A model generated the notes under the pieces. That model saw only the letters and a program-made list of their open reading frames with translations, had not been told where the DNA came from and searched no databases. A program made the position numbers and the translations under genes. DNA of 64,000 nucleotides from Poa pratensis (taxonomy: Eukaryota > Streptophyta > Magnoliopsida > Poales > Poaceae), in NCBI GenBank assembly GCA_947311845.1, contig CAMZMU010000096.1, positions 14,809,049 through 14,873,048 of the forward strand, written 5' to 3'. Shown one piece after another: positions 32,654 to 45,407 of this stretch. The stretch's first letter is position 1, and each line of letters starts with the position of its first letter.

Positions 32654-35600
32654 CTACTCAGACAGATCCCTATGTACAACATATCTGAAGTTAGACTTGT
32701 ACGGTAGCCACTCCACGCACTTGTCTATCCTCCTCCTGAGCCGGTGCTGGAGCTGGGCCATCTCCTTCCGCTGGGTCTCCGACGTGCTCTCGCACACCAG
32801 CTCCACGAGGTGGCGCAGCTCGAGCGCCGCGTCCTTGGCATAGTAGTGGAGCACCTTGGGTAGCATGAGGGCCTGCTTCTTTACCGTGATGTTGGCCTGG
32901 ATGAACTCGCTCCGGGCCTGCTCCAGCTGGTGGTGAATCTTCTTGGCCGTGTAAAGCCGCACCTGCCACACGGTGAATTTTCACGGTAAGATTTTGCTGA
33001 GGACGAGGTATGGCAATGCCAGGAAGGGTTTGAGATGCTGGGGAGCTTACGGGTGGGTCTGAAAATGTTCCCGTGGAGAGCGCGAAATGAGCGATCGGCT
33101 CAGAATGGTGAAGGGCGTAGGGGTGCCTCGTCGTCGATCCTGCCAGGGATCTTTTTGCTGGCTTGAACAGCACACGAACCCACTGTGAAGGTAATGCTTG
33201 TTAGTGTGTTTGTCTTGGTTAATAGGGAATTTCAAATTTCCGTATCGTAGAAGCAGGTCATACCAATGATGGACGATGGGATTGGCATCCGAGAATTGAG
33301 TTCTGAATGGTTTGTGCATTTACAGATTCACCACCCACATTGTACGCAGCCTGACAATACGTTGGGTTCAAATGCTCAGGCACGTTCAGATTATAAGTAG
33401 AGATCAGACTAGGCTATTGAATGTACCTTCAGAATCATGTCAGTGCTCTTCATGTGTTTATCATGTATCCCGTAGGCCAGAAAAGCCTGTACATCACAAG
33501 GCAGTATACGTTAGATTTCTGAAGTTAGCATTGCCCCCAACATAAGGAAACTAATGTGTGCTTTGAGTGTAGAGCAATACATGCATGACTAAAGCATTGT
33601 GGATGTTGATCCAAAAGCAGAGCTGCTCCTCGTGTGTCATCTTTGTTGGATCAATTTTTTCAAGCCGCTGTATCAGGGACCTGGACACAGTAGAAAAAAT
33701 TATATATTAGTATTGAAAGCCTGCATCTTTCGTAAGTTAAATTCTGGCATAGAATAAATCACTGTTCTTCTTGTTTTTTGTTGCTTACCTGATAGTCTCC
33801 AGCATTTTTGAGGCATATTCAAACTTGTCGGCATCTATATATATCCTTGGAACAATTATCATCCCTATGTTTTGTTCGCTATTTTCTTTTTGGTATCCAT
33901 ATAGGCGAGGGCTTGCCGTGGCCTCAAAATTGTACCGAGGGCTCCAGCTATCGTTACGACGCCTCGGAGAGAAGGTACTTGACGATGAAACAGAAGGACT
34001 CCGTGAAGTCACAGAGTCTGCATCTTGAGATGGTGTGCTTGCAAGCTTGCAGTAGACAGAAGCAATGCAGCTTAAGATGTCCTCCGACAATTTGCAAGAT
34101 ATCTTAGGTACATACTCAGAAATAGAAGCACTCAAGAAGTTCACTAGGCTACAATGCTTCGAAGCTGATCGTGATACCTCCTGTAAGATACCAAAATTGA
34201 GACAGATGTTTCCATTTAGGAACATTATGTTGCTAGGTAGGATGAGTATGCTTAAAGACTCATGAAGGGAGATAGTTCGTACACTTTTGGAATCTAAGAC
34301 GGTTGGCAAGTTGAAGGCTGCAGATTGCTTGATATCTCTTAAACGGAGCGCACCCTCATCGATATTTCTAACTGTCTCTTGATCCACCTGCTGATGGCAT
34401 TAATCTTAGCATATTGGACTTCATGCTGTTGACTTGACTGAAGAGTACTCATATATCCTGAGTTATGTACCTCGCTAACACTGCAGGAATCGGATAGATG
34501 CTGATCAAATGCTCTTCTATAGAGGGACAGCAGGTGCAGTTCCTTGCGGATGACTTCCTGCTCGAGGGCTGCGATTTCCCCAGCTAAATCTGCGATGGAC
34601 TGCAGAACTGGAAGGTCACGGCTAAGAACAAAGGTACTATAATTTAAGGTACAGATGAACATGCATGTACCAGCATGCAATCAAATTGTTTGTGTTGGAC
34701 TATTATTCTTCAGGGGTTAGTGGTATGCTACCTTGTTTTTATAAACTAGTGTGTACTACCTTACTTAGACTATCTCATGGGGAAAAACACTCCGGGAAAA
34801 AAATGCATGGCATAATATAAGACAAGGATAAAAAAATAGAAAAACTTGTGGTTTGGCATATTTGAAATAATGTACCAGGATTTGGAACAAACCTTTGAAG
34901 TAGTTTTTTGAGTTCTTTCCGTCGTTTTCCTGGAGTGATGGCCAGACAAAATCTCTGGCAAGTTAAGTGAGTGCATTCTGTGTAGCATTTTGTCTCGATT
35001 GGCGGTCTGCATTATGTGTTAAAATTAAATTGTATAATCACTACTAATGACTGAAGAACAATTCGATCTTTTGAGCCGAGCGGGAACAGATTGTAAAAAA
35101 ATACTGAAAATTTTGCAAGATAAATCCAATTTACTCACAGGCTTGCAATAAGAGAACCGTGGTGACATGTCCACTGCACCTTCATTTGTCTTCAGCATGC
35201 TAAAAACGACACATAAGGAAATAGTTATCATCTGGTCAGATTCCATGCAAAAAATCACCAGCATAAAAACAAATTGCACACTAAACTATTCTAACAAAAT
35301 TTCGTCAACTATTTTTGCAGTCACGTATCTTAAATTCCATATAGGTGAAGAGGGGGGTCTACCGTTTCCTCGCACAGTGTATCAGTCAACCAGTTTTTCT
35401 AGAACATGAAGTCTGAACATCCACGCACAGTGTCGCCGTACATATGGCTTAAAGGTACTGAATGTGATATGACGAGGACGGTTGGCATCAGCGGTACCCA
35501 ATAGTAAGTTGCCCAGCAGCTAAAACAGTGCAAGATTGTTAATGTTCTGTATGTGCAGATGGGTGATGAACTAGACGCCGTACTTGATTAGGGGTTGGAT

Positions 35601-35932
35601 TCTAGAGTTCGTTGTCAGCGTGCGGACTTTACCGTGTTTTTTTACTCTGTTTTTGTCCACGGCTAATCAGGAATGCTTCAGTCATGTACGAGTTGCTGAA
35701 TAATTCTTGATGAAAAATGCGTAGATATTCTGAATAATTTTAGCAACGTAATTGATATTGGACAATTTGGACTGCATAAAGCTCAGAAGAAATATCTAAT
35801 GCAGAACTCTGAAGTCTCAAGTACTGACCTCTGCGAGTAGCGGTGCTGGAGATTGCAGGAGTGGCTGGACCTGGGCGTGCCGGCGCAGGACGCCGTCTCC
35901 GAGAGCACCCCTGACCTCCAGGCCCTCTCCAT
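32654..35932 (-). CDS. Coiled-coil (MIP1-type leucine zipper) plus DUF547 protein
   Basis: Ten exons in coding order: 35829-35932, 35139-35199, 34893-35006, 34471-34599, 33789-34387, 33581-33680, 33427-33486, 33264-33350, 33051-33182, 32654-32962. They give 564 residues with every junction in phase. Exon 4 encodes a heptad-like helix (IADLAGEIAALEQEVIRKELHLLSLYRRAFDQ), as in the ternary-complex-factor MIP1 leucine zipper. The C-terminal half is DUF547, with EEQLCFWINIHNALVMHAFLAYGI, NVGG, SILGCQS and WVRVLFKP, then YYAKDA and a Trp/Tyr-rich end. Plant proteins of this make-up are of unknown or poorly known biochemistry. The middle region (exon 5) is less conserved and includes KLSEDILSCIASVYCKLA. 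The start ATG at 35930-35932 is the first in frame, with a stop-free lead into exon 2. Confidence 0.88.
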
Positions 35933-37666
35933 GGCCACGCAACAAGAGCAACCTGCCAAGCAACCAGCGGCTCGTCACCTCCAAATCATGATTCCCAAAT
36001 GCAAGCGGTTCGAGCCACTCGCTCGCACCGACGAGTATTATTCCATCGGACTGAATTCGCAATCGCGCGTAGCAGCAGGGGATCCCTCACCTCGAGCAGT
36101 TAAGGCGGAGCTAGAACAGCGAGCTGGCCATGACGACCACGCCTGAGTAAAGCAAGCAAGCCGCCGCCGCGGCTCAGCTTATGTCCGGCGTGCGTCGAGA
36201 AGAACGAAAGCCGCTTGCTTGCTGCTCTCACTTGGGAGGGAGAGGCAGCTGAAGCTTTCTTGGATATTGAGTTATCGACGACGCGATGAGCACGCGGCCG
36301 AGAACAATGGAGGAGAAGCAGAGCAGGGTACGGATCACGGAGAAGATGACCAACTAATGCCGACGGTGCTACTAGTAGCGGTGGAGACGAGATAGCCCAC
36401 GAGGCTAGGAATGCGGAGGGAAGAAAAGCTATAAGAGCAAATGTGGAGGTTGAAAAGGCGGCCGGGAAAAGGCAGCGGGGAGAAGGAGAAAGGAAGCTAG
36501 GAGAATCGAACAATGGCATCAATCTGCCTGTCCACCGTGCCACTGCTGCTGATTTTTTAGCTAAAGCGAGATGGAAAGGCTAAGCCGTGGCCGTCTGATG
36601 GACAGCTCGGTCGGGGAGTAGAGAGGAAGCTAAGCCAGGGAGAAGGAGGAGCACCGAATCTCTCCGGCTCTCCCTCGCTGCACTAATATAATAGAGGCTT
36701 TGATGCAGAGGATACGAGAATGAGTAGAGTGATTAACTTGGTGGGGTGGCGGAGGGCAGGTGAGACCCTGGGGATTTGGTCGATGTCCCTTGTTTTTCTT
36801 GGGAGAATGTAGCGAAGATCGGACCAAATTTAGCTGCTGCCTACCCAACTGCCCTGCCCCCGATCAAACCTTTCCACCCCGCCACCAGATTGGTTATCTA
36901 TTTCTGTTTGTTGTTAACCGTAATCGATGGACATTCTCCCTTCGGATAAAATAAACCTCCTCTTCCATTTGGATAGAAGAGAATAGATGTAGGAGTACAA
37001 GATTCTTTGATGCCATTGAGGGGGACAATGGTGCACCTTTCTGTGCAACGGAAGCAAAACGGCTGGCGTTGCGTCGAGTGAGCTCATTATGCCTGATGGA
37101 TGGATCCCTACTTCACTGGCGCACGGTGCCTTGCACTGTAGTAGTGCCGATCCAGCAAAGATTGGGAGTGCCACGAGATGACACCCCGTGGCATGCAGCA
37201 GCCCGTGAGCCGAGAAAACACCTTCCCAGCTCTGCTCTGCGACGAAAATCTTTCGTTTCCACCGTCCTTGTCGCGGTACCCTGTTTCGTGCTCCGTGCCA
37301 AGAAGGCGGCAGGATTGTTCGTGGCATTTAGCTACGATCGACGTGATCGGGGTCGCGCGCGGCGGCACCCGTGCTGTCCTGCGTTCGAGTCTGCATATGC
37401 GCTGGTTCCGATGAGCTAACGAGATCCGATGGGATCGCCGGCCGGAGAGGTCCCGATCGAGGCCACCGGATCCGCAGGCTCGCACTTTAGTTTATTTTCA
37501 TGTTAGATGCCGCCGGCTGGCGGTCGGGTGGCATGCGTGATACGCGTATGTATAAACAAAGGAACCATGGCCATGGGGAAAGAAAGCGACCGAGAAGCAT
37601 CTCTGCACGCGCAATGTGGAGATCGATCGATCGGGGACGAACGAGGCCGGGGAGTTATTTTATGCG
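35933..37666. other. Upstream region of the DUF547 gene and intergenic sequence
   Basis: 35933-36560 is likely promoter and leader of the minus-strand gene (purine-rich on the plus strand, no clear TATA). 36560-37666 has only short frames in GC-rich sequence, with no recognisable domain. The right end meets copy A of a segmental duplication. Confidence 0.4.
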
Positions 37667-38044
37667 CCTGCCGACACGCGAGCTCCCGGATGCGCTGCCG
37701 CGGCAGAGCGTTGGCGCCAAACGAAGCGGCACCGAATCCAAGCCGCGCGGTCGGTCCCGCCTGATCTGCGTCGGTGAAGCCCGGCCGGAGCCATATATGC
37801 GCATGCTCGTGCGTGCGTGTACCTGCGCCGGCTACTACAAGTGGCAGTGCACGTAGACGCCTGGCGGAGTCGTGGCAGTGCCGCGGCCCATGTCGGCCGG
37901 CCGGCGGGACCAGCTGAGCCCTCCCTCCGCCGCGCGCCACCTAATGACGACGACGTGTTCAGTTGAGTTCATCAATGATGTGAACGGAGTGGGCTGCGAA
38001 TGGTCATACCGCAATCGGCACGCGTGGATCAGCTACGTTTTGAG

Positions 38045-38637
38045 AGTGGTATCACGTTATCACCTAAGACAGCAATACACAAAACGTTTCTAAATGCACG
38101 CCAATTTTGTGATTAAATGAGGTGTGTGGTGCCCTATATGTTCTGGGATGGTCTCGGCATGCGTTACCCTCGCTCGGTCTCGGCTATTTGACGTCCTTCG
38201 ATTGGAGCGCAACGCCCTTTGGCTACGCGGGTGGCACACCGGTGTCGTCGCATGATCTCGGCTACCCGACGCCTTTCGACCGTACCATAGATGTTCCTGG
38301 GTGTGCGTGTGGTCATGTTATGGTGTCCAGGTATTTTGCTCCGGAGATGCTACTCTAGCGGCTGGCTCGGGGTTCTAAGGGTGGCATTCTCGGTCCCTTG
38401 AGGAGTTGGCCTCACGGGAGTTGCGGTTGGCTCCATATGCTAACCTGCCTCCTCCCTTGTGTGTTTTCATCATGTCTCATAGTTGTGTCTTTTTTTATTT
38501 TATTGTCTTCTCTATCTTGTTTTCCCCTGTAGTTATCGTATCTGTTTACAAGAATATTGTCTGTCGGGCTACTTTTGAGTGGAATGCGGTGCTGATTTTT
38601 TCCCGTTAGTATAGAAAAAAAAAACTAGATATTTCAA
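38045..38637 (+). mobile_element. Possible retroposon flanked by a 12-bp direct repeat
   Basis: The word ctacgttttgag occurs at 38033-38044 and 38638-38649. The intervening sequence ends in a run of ten A residues (about 38615-38624), a few bases before the right repeat, and it has no counterpart in copy B of the duplication. It holds no reverse transcriptase. Two imperfect internal repeats (ctcggcta...gacg) lie near 38172 and 38259. This could be a SINE-like or processed insertion, or chance. Confidence 0.35.
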
Positions 38638-39659
38638 CTACGTTTTGAGGGAGGGACGACGAATGGACACACACGTGTGCTTAGTGACACCGGGAACACT
38701 GAGGTGTCAGTCAGCCAGTCCTATGAGAAACCGGGGTAGCTCGCCTGCCGTCCGTGCGGCCGTGTGTCGGTGGCGCGCGGGGATCCGCCGAGGCCGGTCA
38801 GCCGGGACCCATACGCATAGACACACGCACTGTGCCTGCCACGCTAGCTAGGTGGACGGACGTCGGCGCGGATCCTATTCCTAGCTAGTAGGAGCATCTG
38901 CCGTCAGGTCCATTGTCTACCCTTAACAGGAAGCCCGGCCAGCAGTGACTAGTGAGTGTCAGCTTGGAGATCTCGAGGAAGTTTCATCGCACCGCCGGCG
39001 GCATCTCGGACACTGATCGACAGGACCACCCACCAAACCCTCCGCACCAAGCCGTCCTGGACGGGCTATTTGGCTACCGTTCGGACTACCTGCTGCATTT
39101 GCGTTCGGGCGCCGTCACTCTCCACTCGTGGCGCCCAAATATTATTCAAATTTGAAATTTCGATACGAAAGTGGTTACATTTCATTGAAAAATCATTGAA
39201 AACTAACATAATTCATGCAAACTAAAAATCGAGACCTAAATCTAATACGTAGGGTGGTGAACCCTCTCCATTTCCATGCCGGCCGCAAAGTCCTCGTCAG
39301 AGCTGACCAGGCCGCACTCAGCCTCGTGAATCAATGATAGGCATGGCCCGCGCGTCGGAGTCCTACGTGGCGACGCGCGTTGCGTCCGGTGCCGCCCGAG
39401 GACTCCCCAAGATGAAGGCGTGGGGTGGGCGTGCCGGACTGAAAAATGGGCCACGCCGGACCATTTTCGCGTTTGGGTGCCGCGAGTGGGAGCCGATTTC
39501 TGTTCAGCACGCCCCAAAAGCCTTTGGGCGGCCGTTTGGACGCCCCGAGTGGAGATGCTCTTACAAGCGACATCTGAATCGCGAAGATTTTGTACTACAA
39601 GCATGTGATCATAAAGATAAGCATACAAGCCTAGTGATTCACGGGGTGCAAAACAACTA

Positions 39660-40069
39660 CTCGCTCCGTTTCTTAATTAAAATAAGATAATAAGATGTAC
39701 TCCCTTCGTTCCTAAATATAAGAGATATTTTAGTTTTTTCACATTGTTGGGTGCGGATCTAAATGAATGAACATACACATTAAAACATGTTTAAATACAT
39801 GTAGAAACGTGCGAATGTGGAAAATAACTATATATTTAAAAACGGAGGGGTATATTTTTAGTCCAAAGTCAATAAAGTGTAAATTTGATCGATATTATAG
39901 ATAAAAAATATGAGCATTTTAAATATCAATACTTATTATAGAATATATTTTCATTGTATGTTAATTAAATTTTATAAATATTCATATTTTTGTTTATGAG
40001 ACCGGTCAAAGTTACACGTTGTTGACTTTTGACTAAAAAACTATGTCATACTTTAAGAAACGAAGGTAG
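39660..40069. mobile_element. Stowaway-type MITE with another MITE nested in it (copy A)
   Basis: The outer element has inverted ends ctcgctccgtttcttaa and its reverse near 40053-40069 (aagaaacgaaggtag) with TA on both sides. The inner element (39700-39850) has ends ctcccttcgttcc / aacggagggg, also with TA duplications. Such CTCCCTCCGT ends and TA target sites mark Tc1/mariner-related Stowaway MITEs. The same nest occurs in copy B, so both insertions predate the duplication. Confidence 0.8.
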
Positions 40070-40196
40070 TATGTTTTTGCAGTGAATTTCACCTTGTACT
40101 CCATGTTTGTAAGTGACAATTTTACGGGAAAGTGTTTTTGCTACTGCGCACCAATGCTCCTGCTTGTTAAAAAAAAAAATCAAAAATCATATTTTT

Positions 40197-42602
40197 CAAC
40201 AACAACAACAACAAAGCCTTTTTTCCCAAACAAGTTGGGGTAGGCTAGAGTTGAAACCCATAAGATCTCGAAACTAGGTCATGGTTCTGGCACATGGATA
40301 GCTAACTTCCACGCAGCCCTATCCATGGCTAGTTCTTTGGTGATATTCCAATCCTTCAGATCTCTCTTAACAGACTCCTCCCATGTCAAGTTTGGCCTAC
40401 CACGACCCCTCTTAACATTCTCATCCCGCTTTATCCGGCCGGTATGCAATGGCGCTTCCGGAGGCCTACGTTCTATATGACCAAACCATCTTAGACGGTG
40501 TTGGACAACCTTCTCTTCAATTGGTGCTACCCCAACTCTCTCACGTATATCATCATTCCTAACCCGGTCCTTTCTTGTGTGGCCACATATCCATCTCAAC
40601 ATGCGCATCTCCGCTACACCTAACTGTTGGATATGTCGTCTCTTGGTCGGCCAACATTCTGCGCCATACAACATCGCAGGTCGAATCGCCGTCCTATAGA
40701 ACTTGCCTTTTAGCTTTTGTGGCACTTTCCTATCACAGAGGACGCCAGAAGCTTGGCGCCACTTCATCCAACCAGTTTTGATTCGATGACTCACATCTTC
40801 ATCGATATCACCATCCTTCTGGAGCATAGACCCCAAATATCGGAAGGTGTCTTTCTCAGGTACCACCTGTCCATCAAGCCTAACCTCTTCCTCCTCGTGC
40901 CTAGTAGTACTGAAACTGCACCTCATGTACTCAGTTTTGGTTCTACTAAGCCTAAAACCTTTCGATTCTAGAGTCCGCCTCCACAGCTCTAACTTTCTAT
41001 TAACCCCCGCCCGACTATCGTCAATTAGCACCACATCATCCGCAAAGAGCATACACCATGGGATATCTCCTTGTATATCCCCTGTGACCTCATCCATCAC
41101 CAAAGTAAAGAGATAAGGGCTCAAAGCTGACCCCTGGTGCAGTCCTATTTTAATTGGAAAGTCATCGGTGTCGCCATCACTTGTTCGAACACTTGTCACA
41201 ACATTATCATACATATCCTTAATGAGGGTAATGTACTTTGTTGGGACTTTGTGTTTCTCCAAGGCCCACCACATGACATTCCGTGGTATCTTATCATACG
41301 CCTTCTCCAAGTCAATGAACACCATATGAAGATCCTTCTTCTTCTCCCTGTATCTCTCCATAAGTTGTCGTACCAAGAAGATGGCTTCCATGGTAGACCT
41401 CCCAGGCATGAAACCAAATTGATTTTTGGTCACGCTTGTCAATCTTCTTAAACGGTGCTCAATGACTCTCTCCCATAGCTTCATTGTATGGCTCATCAAC
41501 TTGATTCCACGGTAATTAGTGCAACTTTGAACATCCCCCTTGTTCTTGAAGATTGGCACTAATGTACTCCGCCTCCATTCTTCGGGCATCTTGTTTGACC
41601 GAAAAATGAGGTTGAAAAGTTTAGTTAGCCATACTATCGCTATGTCTCCAAGGCCTCTCCACACCTCGATGGGGATACCATCAGGGCCCATTGCCTTGCC
41701 TCCTTTCATCCTCTTCAAAGTCTCCCTAACCTCAGCCTCTTGGATACGCCGCACAAAGCGTCGGTTGGTATCATCGGAGGAATCGTCTAGCTCAATGGTA
41801 GAGCTCTCATTCTCTCCATTGAACAGGTCGTCGAAGTACTCTCGCCATCTACGCTTGATATCTTCGTCCTTCACGAGGAGTTGATCCGCTCCGTCCTTTA
41901 TGCATTTGACTTGGTTGACATCCCTCGTCTTCCTTTCTCTCATCTTCGCCATCTTATAGATATCTCTTTCGTCTTCCTTCGTGTTTAGACGCTGGTAGAG
42001 GTCCTCATACGCCCGACCCCTTGCCTCGCTCACCGCTCGCTTTGCGGCCTTCTTTGCCCCCTTGTATATCTCCATGTTGGTTGCGCTCCTGTCTAGGTGT
42101 AGGCGTCTGAAACAATCCTTCTTCTCCTTAATAGCCTTCTGGAGCTCAACGTTCCACCACCAGGTATCCTTAGCATCACTTCTACTTCCCCTGGTCACCC
42201 CAAACTCCCCTGATGCAATCTTCCGAATGCAAGTCGCCATCCTCATCCACATACTGTTTGCATCGCCTCCTTCCTCCCAAGGGCCCTCCTTAAAAACCCT
42301 CTCCTTAAAAGCTTGAGCTGCCTCTCCCTTTAACTTCCACCACTTTGTTCTAGCAACTTTTGGCCGCTTATCCCGCTGGACACGAATCCAAAAACGGAAG
42401 TCAGCCACCACCAGCTTATGTTGATGGACAACACTCTCTCCAGGTATCGCCTTACAATCAAGGCAAGCGCGTCTATCTTCTCTTCGAGAGAGGACAAAAT
42501 CAATCTGGCTAGAGTGTTGGCTACTACTGAAAGTCACTAGGTGATATACACCTTCCTGAGGTTGTGACCACCGCGATCTGTGCGCGTCCGGTAATGGTAT
42601 AT
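40197..42602 (-). mobile_element. RTE-clade LINE, 5'-truncated, with intact 777-codon frame
   Basis: The minus-strand frame 40279-42612 is uninterrupted. It begins in the C-terminal part of the endonuclease ([21 protein letters not shown]) and contains the whole reverse transcriptase: the [11 protein letters not shown] region, the NYRGI motif, [22 protein letters not shown] and the catalytic FADD. After that comes the C-terminal region with [14 protein letters not shown] and [10 protein letters not shown]. The 3' end carries five (TTG) units on its own strand instead of poly(A), which is characteristic of RTE elements. The 5' end is cut at about 42602, where flanking sequence matches copy B again. 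No clean target duplication was found. Confidence 0.88.
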
Positions 42603-43297
42603 CTGAAAACAAAGTTGGGCGTAGGTAATGGTATATCCCACAAACGTGTACAATATGAATTTCAAATATTTATATTATGGGCTACATAAAAATGACAAAT
42701 CTCATAAAATTTAGAGATTTGAAACTACGCATACTCACATCAACACTTTTGTCATTTTTGTGTAGCACATATAGGGATGACCACGTCAAACACCCCATGT
42801 ACACGCATCTGAGTTGGCATCCGGCAGGCATACACATTTGGCTCACATGATTTGTCTAGTTAGAATCGGGAAATAACTGTAGATGGTAAAGGAAAAAAAA
42901 TTCCATTTTAAACCTTGAATTTATAGAGGTCCGGCGAATCGAATCCTAAAATCGAAATCCTTGTCGTTTGCATCTGAAGTATTTAATCTGGTCCAAATCG
43001 AACCCTGGAACTGTTTATTCGTGCACTGGGAACGCAACATACAGGTTACTCTCCACTTGGTAGGGTCCAGGTGTCATATTCATCTTCTTCCTCCCATTTC
43101 CCAATTTCTTTCTTTTATTCAATCCTCGGTGCCGCGCAGACGTGTTGGCCGGCATGCTTCTCCTTCTACAACTTATCGTGATAGGACGAGTACTACGGCA
43201 TTAAGAGCGGCCTGATCACATTTAACGCCCTGCCGACACGCGAGCTCCCGGATGCGGCAGAGCGTTCGACAGAGCTCCCGAATCCAAGCCGCGCGGT

Positions 43298-44527
43298 TCA
43301 GGATGCAAGCGGGACGCACCGCGGGAGCCGCGCGTACTGCCGCATATGCCGCTATACTTGCACGGTATGCCGCGTAGAGCCGCGTATGAGCCGGGTACTT
43401 TTGCGGCGCCGCGCGCGCCGCTTACGCGCTAGGCTATCGAGCGAGACCCGTATCATCTATTCGTCTTGCTGGCCGCTCGCTACAGAAATACAAATGCTAA
43501 CCAGGCAAACCTACCGATCGCTAGCTTAGCTTGGTAGGCACGTGGTTTGATTGGTCGACGGGCGTACGTAGCTGTGCTATTACAGGAGGGCGGAGGCCAC
43601 CGAGGGAGATGGTGAGGGTGACCTGGAGGTCGAGCCGCCAGAGGTAGCCGCCACACATAGTAGGGAGCCGCGGCGAGGGCATGCGTCCGTGACGCGCACG
43701 CGGCAGGTGAACACGACGCAGGCGCCACACGTCGGCCCGCGTCCGAAGCCGCCGACGCTCTGCTCCCCAAGACTGACACTCTGATGACGCGGCCGACGCG
43801 GTTGGGGCTGGAGCTGGAACCGTGGAACGGCATGGGCGGCGGCGGCGGCGGCATCTGTTGTTGAGTCGCTGCAGCGGGCTGACCAAGCCGGGCAGGAAGA
43901 GCGAGAGCGAGAGGGAAGTCGCCGGCGGCGCGGCGGCTTCGACTTCGGCGGCGTCTACGCCAGCCTCAAGGCCGGCGCGCACGACGCGCAGATCGACCTG
44001 CTTATGGCCAAGGGGCTCAAGGTCAAGGCCAAGAAGATGGAGCGCCTCGCCGCCGCCACCTCCAAACTCTGCTCCGAGATGGAGGCGCTCGGAGATCTGG
44101 AGGCCGACGAGCGGAAGCTCACCTCCCGCGGCTGGATCCGCCACAGCGGGCCCATCCCGGCCAAGCTCACCGACCCGCCGCCGCTCATGCTGGCGGAGGC
44201 ACCGACACGTTTGGCGCCGACTCGCTCCGGCAGGAGATCAAGACGTAGCTGCTCAAGGTGCGGCGGCTCAAGGAGGAGTCCCTGTGGAGCCATAGCCAGG
44301 AGAAGGCCGTCGGCCTCATGGCGCGCACCGCCTGCGCCGTGTCCGCCGCGGAGCCGAAAGAGAAAACCAATCCCAATCCTAGTGAGCTATGCGGTGCGAC
44401 GCGGCAACCGCGGGCCGGCCCACATATGCCGCTTCTTTTTCTTGCAGTTCCGTGGATACTCGCATACATAGCTAAATGGGCCCAAATTTGCGGCGCCGCG
44501 GATGGCCCACTCCCGCTTGCACCCTGA
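43298..44527 (+). mobile_element. Non-autonomous hAT element carrying captured gene pieces
   Basis: 1230 bases with terminal inverted repeats at 43298-43314 and 44511-44527 (tcaggatgcaagcggga against tcagggtgcaagcggga when the right end is read in reverse; 16 of 17 match) and a perfect 8-bp target duplication, cgcgcggt (43290-43297 and 44528-44535). The same place in copy A (near 37737) has a single uninterrupted site. Subterminal regions are full of short gccgc / atatgccgc words, as in hAT elements. Inside, plus-strand sequence resembles a plant DUF668-family protein. There is no transposase. Confidence 0.85.
43950..44390 (+). pseudogene. Captured DUF3475/DUF668-type gene fragment
   Basis: Two pieces in different frames. 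Piece one (43960-44180) reads LLMAKGLKVKAKKMERLAAATSKLCSEMEALGDLE, like the helical stretch KxxxKMExxxxAxxxLxxEMExLxxLE of DUF3475/DUF668 proteins (PSK-simulator relatives). Piece two (about 44225-44345) reads LLKVRRLKEESLWSHSQEKAVGLMAR, like their LxxLKxxSLWxxxxExxVxxLxR segment. A TAG interrupts the second piece just before LLKV, and the frame shifts between the two pieces, so it is not a working gene. The family match is from memory of motifs. The whole fragment lies inside the hAT element, so it has been moved there. Confidence 0.55.
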
Positions 44528-45407
44528 CGCGCGGTCGGTCGGTCGGTCCCGCCTAATAATCTGCGTCGGTGAAGCTCGGTTGGGTCGGAGCCATATATGG
44601 GCATGCATGCACGCGTGCGTGCGTGTACCAAGCAAGACCGACGCCTCGCGGCCGGAGTCGTGGCAGCGGCGCGGCCCACGTTATAGCTAGGTGGACGTGA
44701 CGTACGTCGGCGCGGATCCTATTCCTAGCTAGGAGCATCAGCTCCATTGTCTATCCTAGCCCACCCAGCTGGCAGCCGATCACCTTGGCAATCTTGAGGA
44801 AGTTGCATCGCACCGCCGGCGGCATCTCGGACACTGATCGACAGGACCACCAACCAAACCTCCGCTAGTTCTCCATTCACTCACTTTTGCGGCGCCGTAG
44901 CCCGTAGGTACGTGCATGCATGTACGTCTTGATCCAATCCTTCTCGAAAGCTTCCATCTGGCCTCTCTTTGCGTTGCGGGCTTATATGAAAAAAAAAAAC
45001 ACAGGAATTTCACGGGTTTTATAAGTGCAAAACAGAGGATTGTACAATATAAGAAATATGTAGGAATTATCGTTTGGATAGAACGCGGGAAAAACACGGG
45101 AAAGTTGTCTCGACCCTATGCACTTGAGTCTAAAAAAGAGGTTAGAGTGGATGTTCAAATTCCTATGAAATTTAAGACATAGGAATCCAATTCATAGGAT
45201 TTTGATAACACCAATCCTTTAAACCAAAGGGTAATCCACGGGAAAAATTCCTAAGGATTCAAATCGATCATATGATAATGTTTTGAAAAACCTACAATAC
45301 AAACAGACCCTTACAAACGACATCTGAATCGCGAAGATTTCGTACAAACAATTTCATCATAAAGATAAGCATACAAGCCTAGTGATTCACGGGGTGCAAA
45401 ACAACTA

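Larger units (their letters stand above)
37667..43226 (+). repeat. Segmental tandem duplication, copy A
   Basis: Starts at cctgccgacacgcgagctcc and ends at gatcacatttaac, the same start and end as copy B (43229-46636). Parallel blocks include the gcgcggtcggtcccgcct..tctgcgtcggtgaag segment (37736 and 44529), ggcgcggatcctattcctagct (38868 and 44711), atcgcaccgccggcggcatctc (38988 and 44809), acatctgaatcgcgaagatt (39569 and 45319), nested MITEs, and cccacaaacgtgta (42638 and 45976). Copy A has an RTE LINE that B lacks and lacks a hAT element that B has. No gene is common to both copies. Confidence 0.8.

Noticed and set aside
37069..37485. Overlapping frames of 60-125 codons on both strands
   Set aside because: Frames on both strands at once in GC-rich DNA, none with recognisable motifs or splice structure.
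43521..44144. 207-codon minus-strand frame in the hAT element
   Set aside because: It is antisense to the DUF668-like fragment and shows only Ala/Gly/Glu-rich shadow composition.
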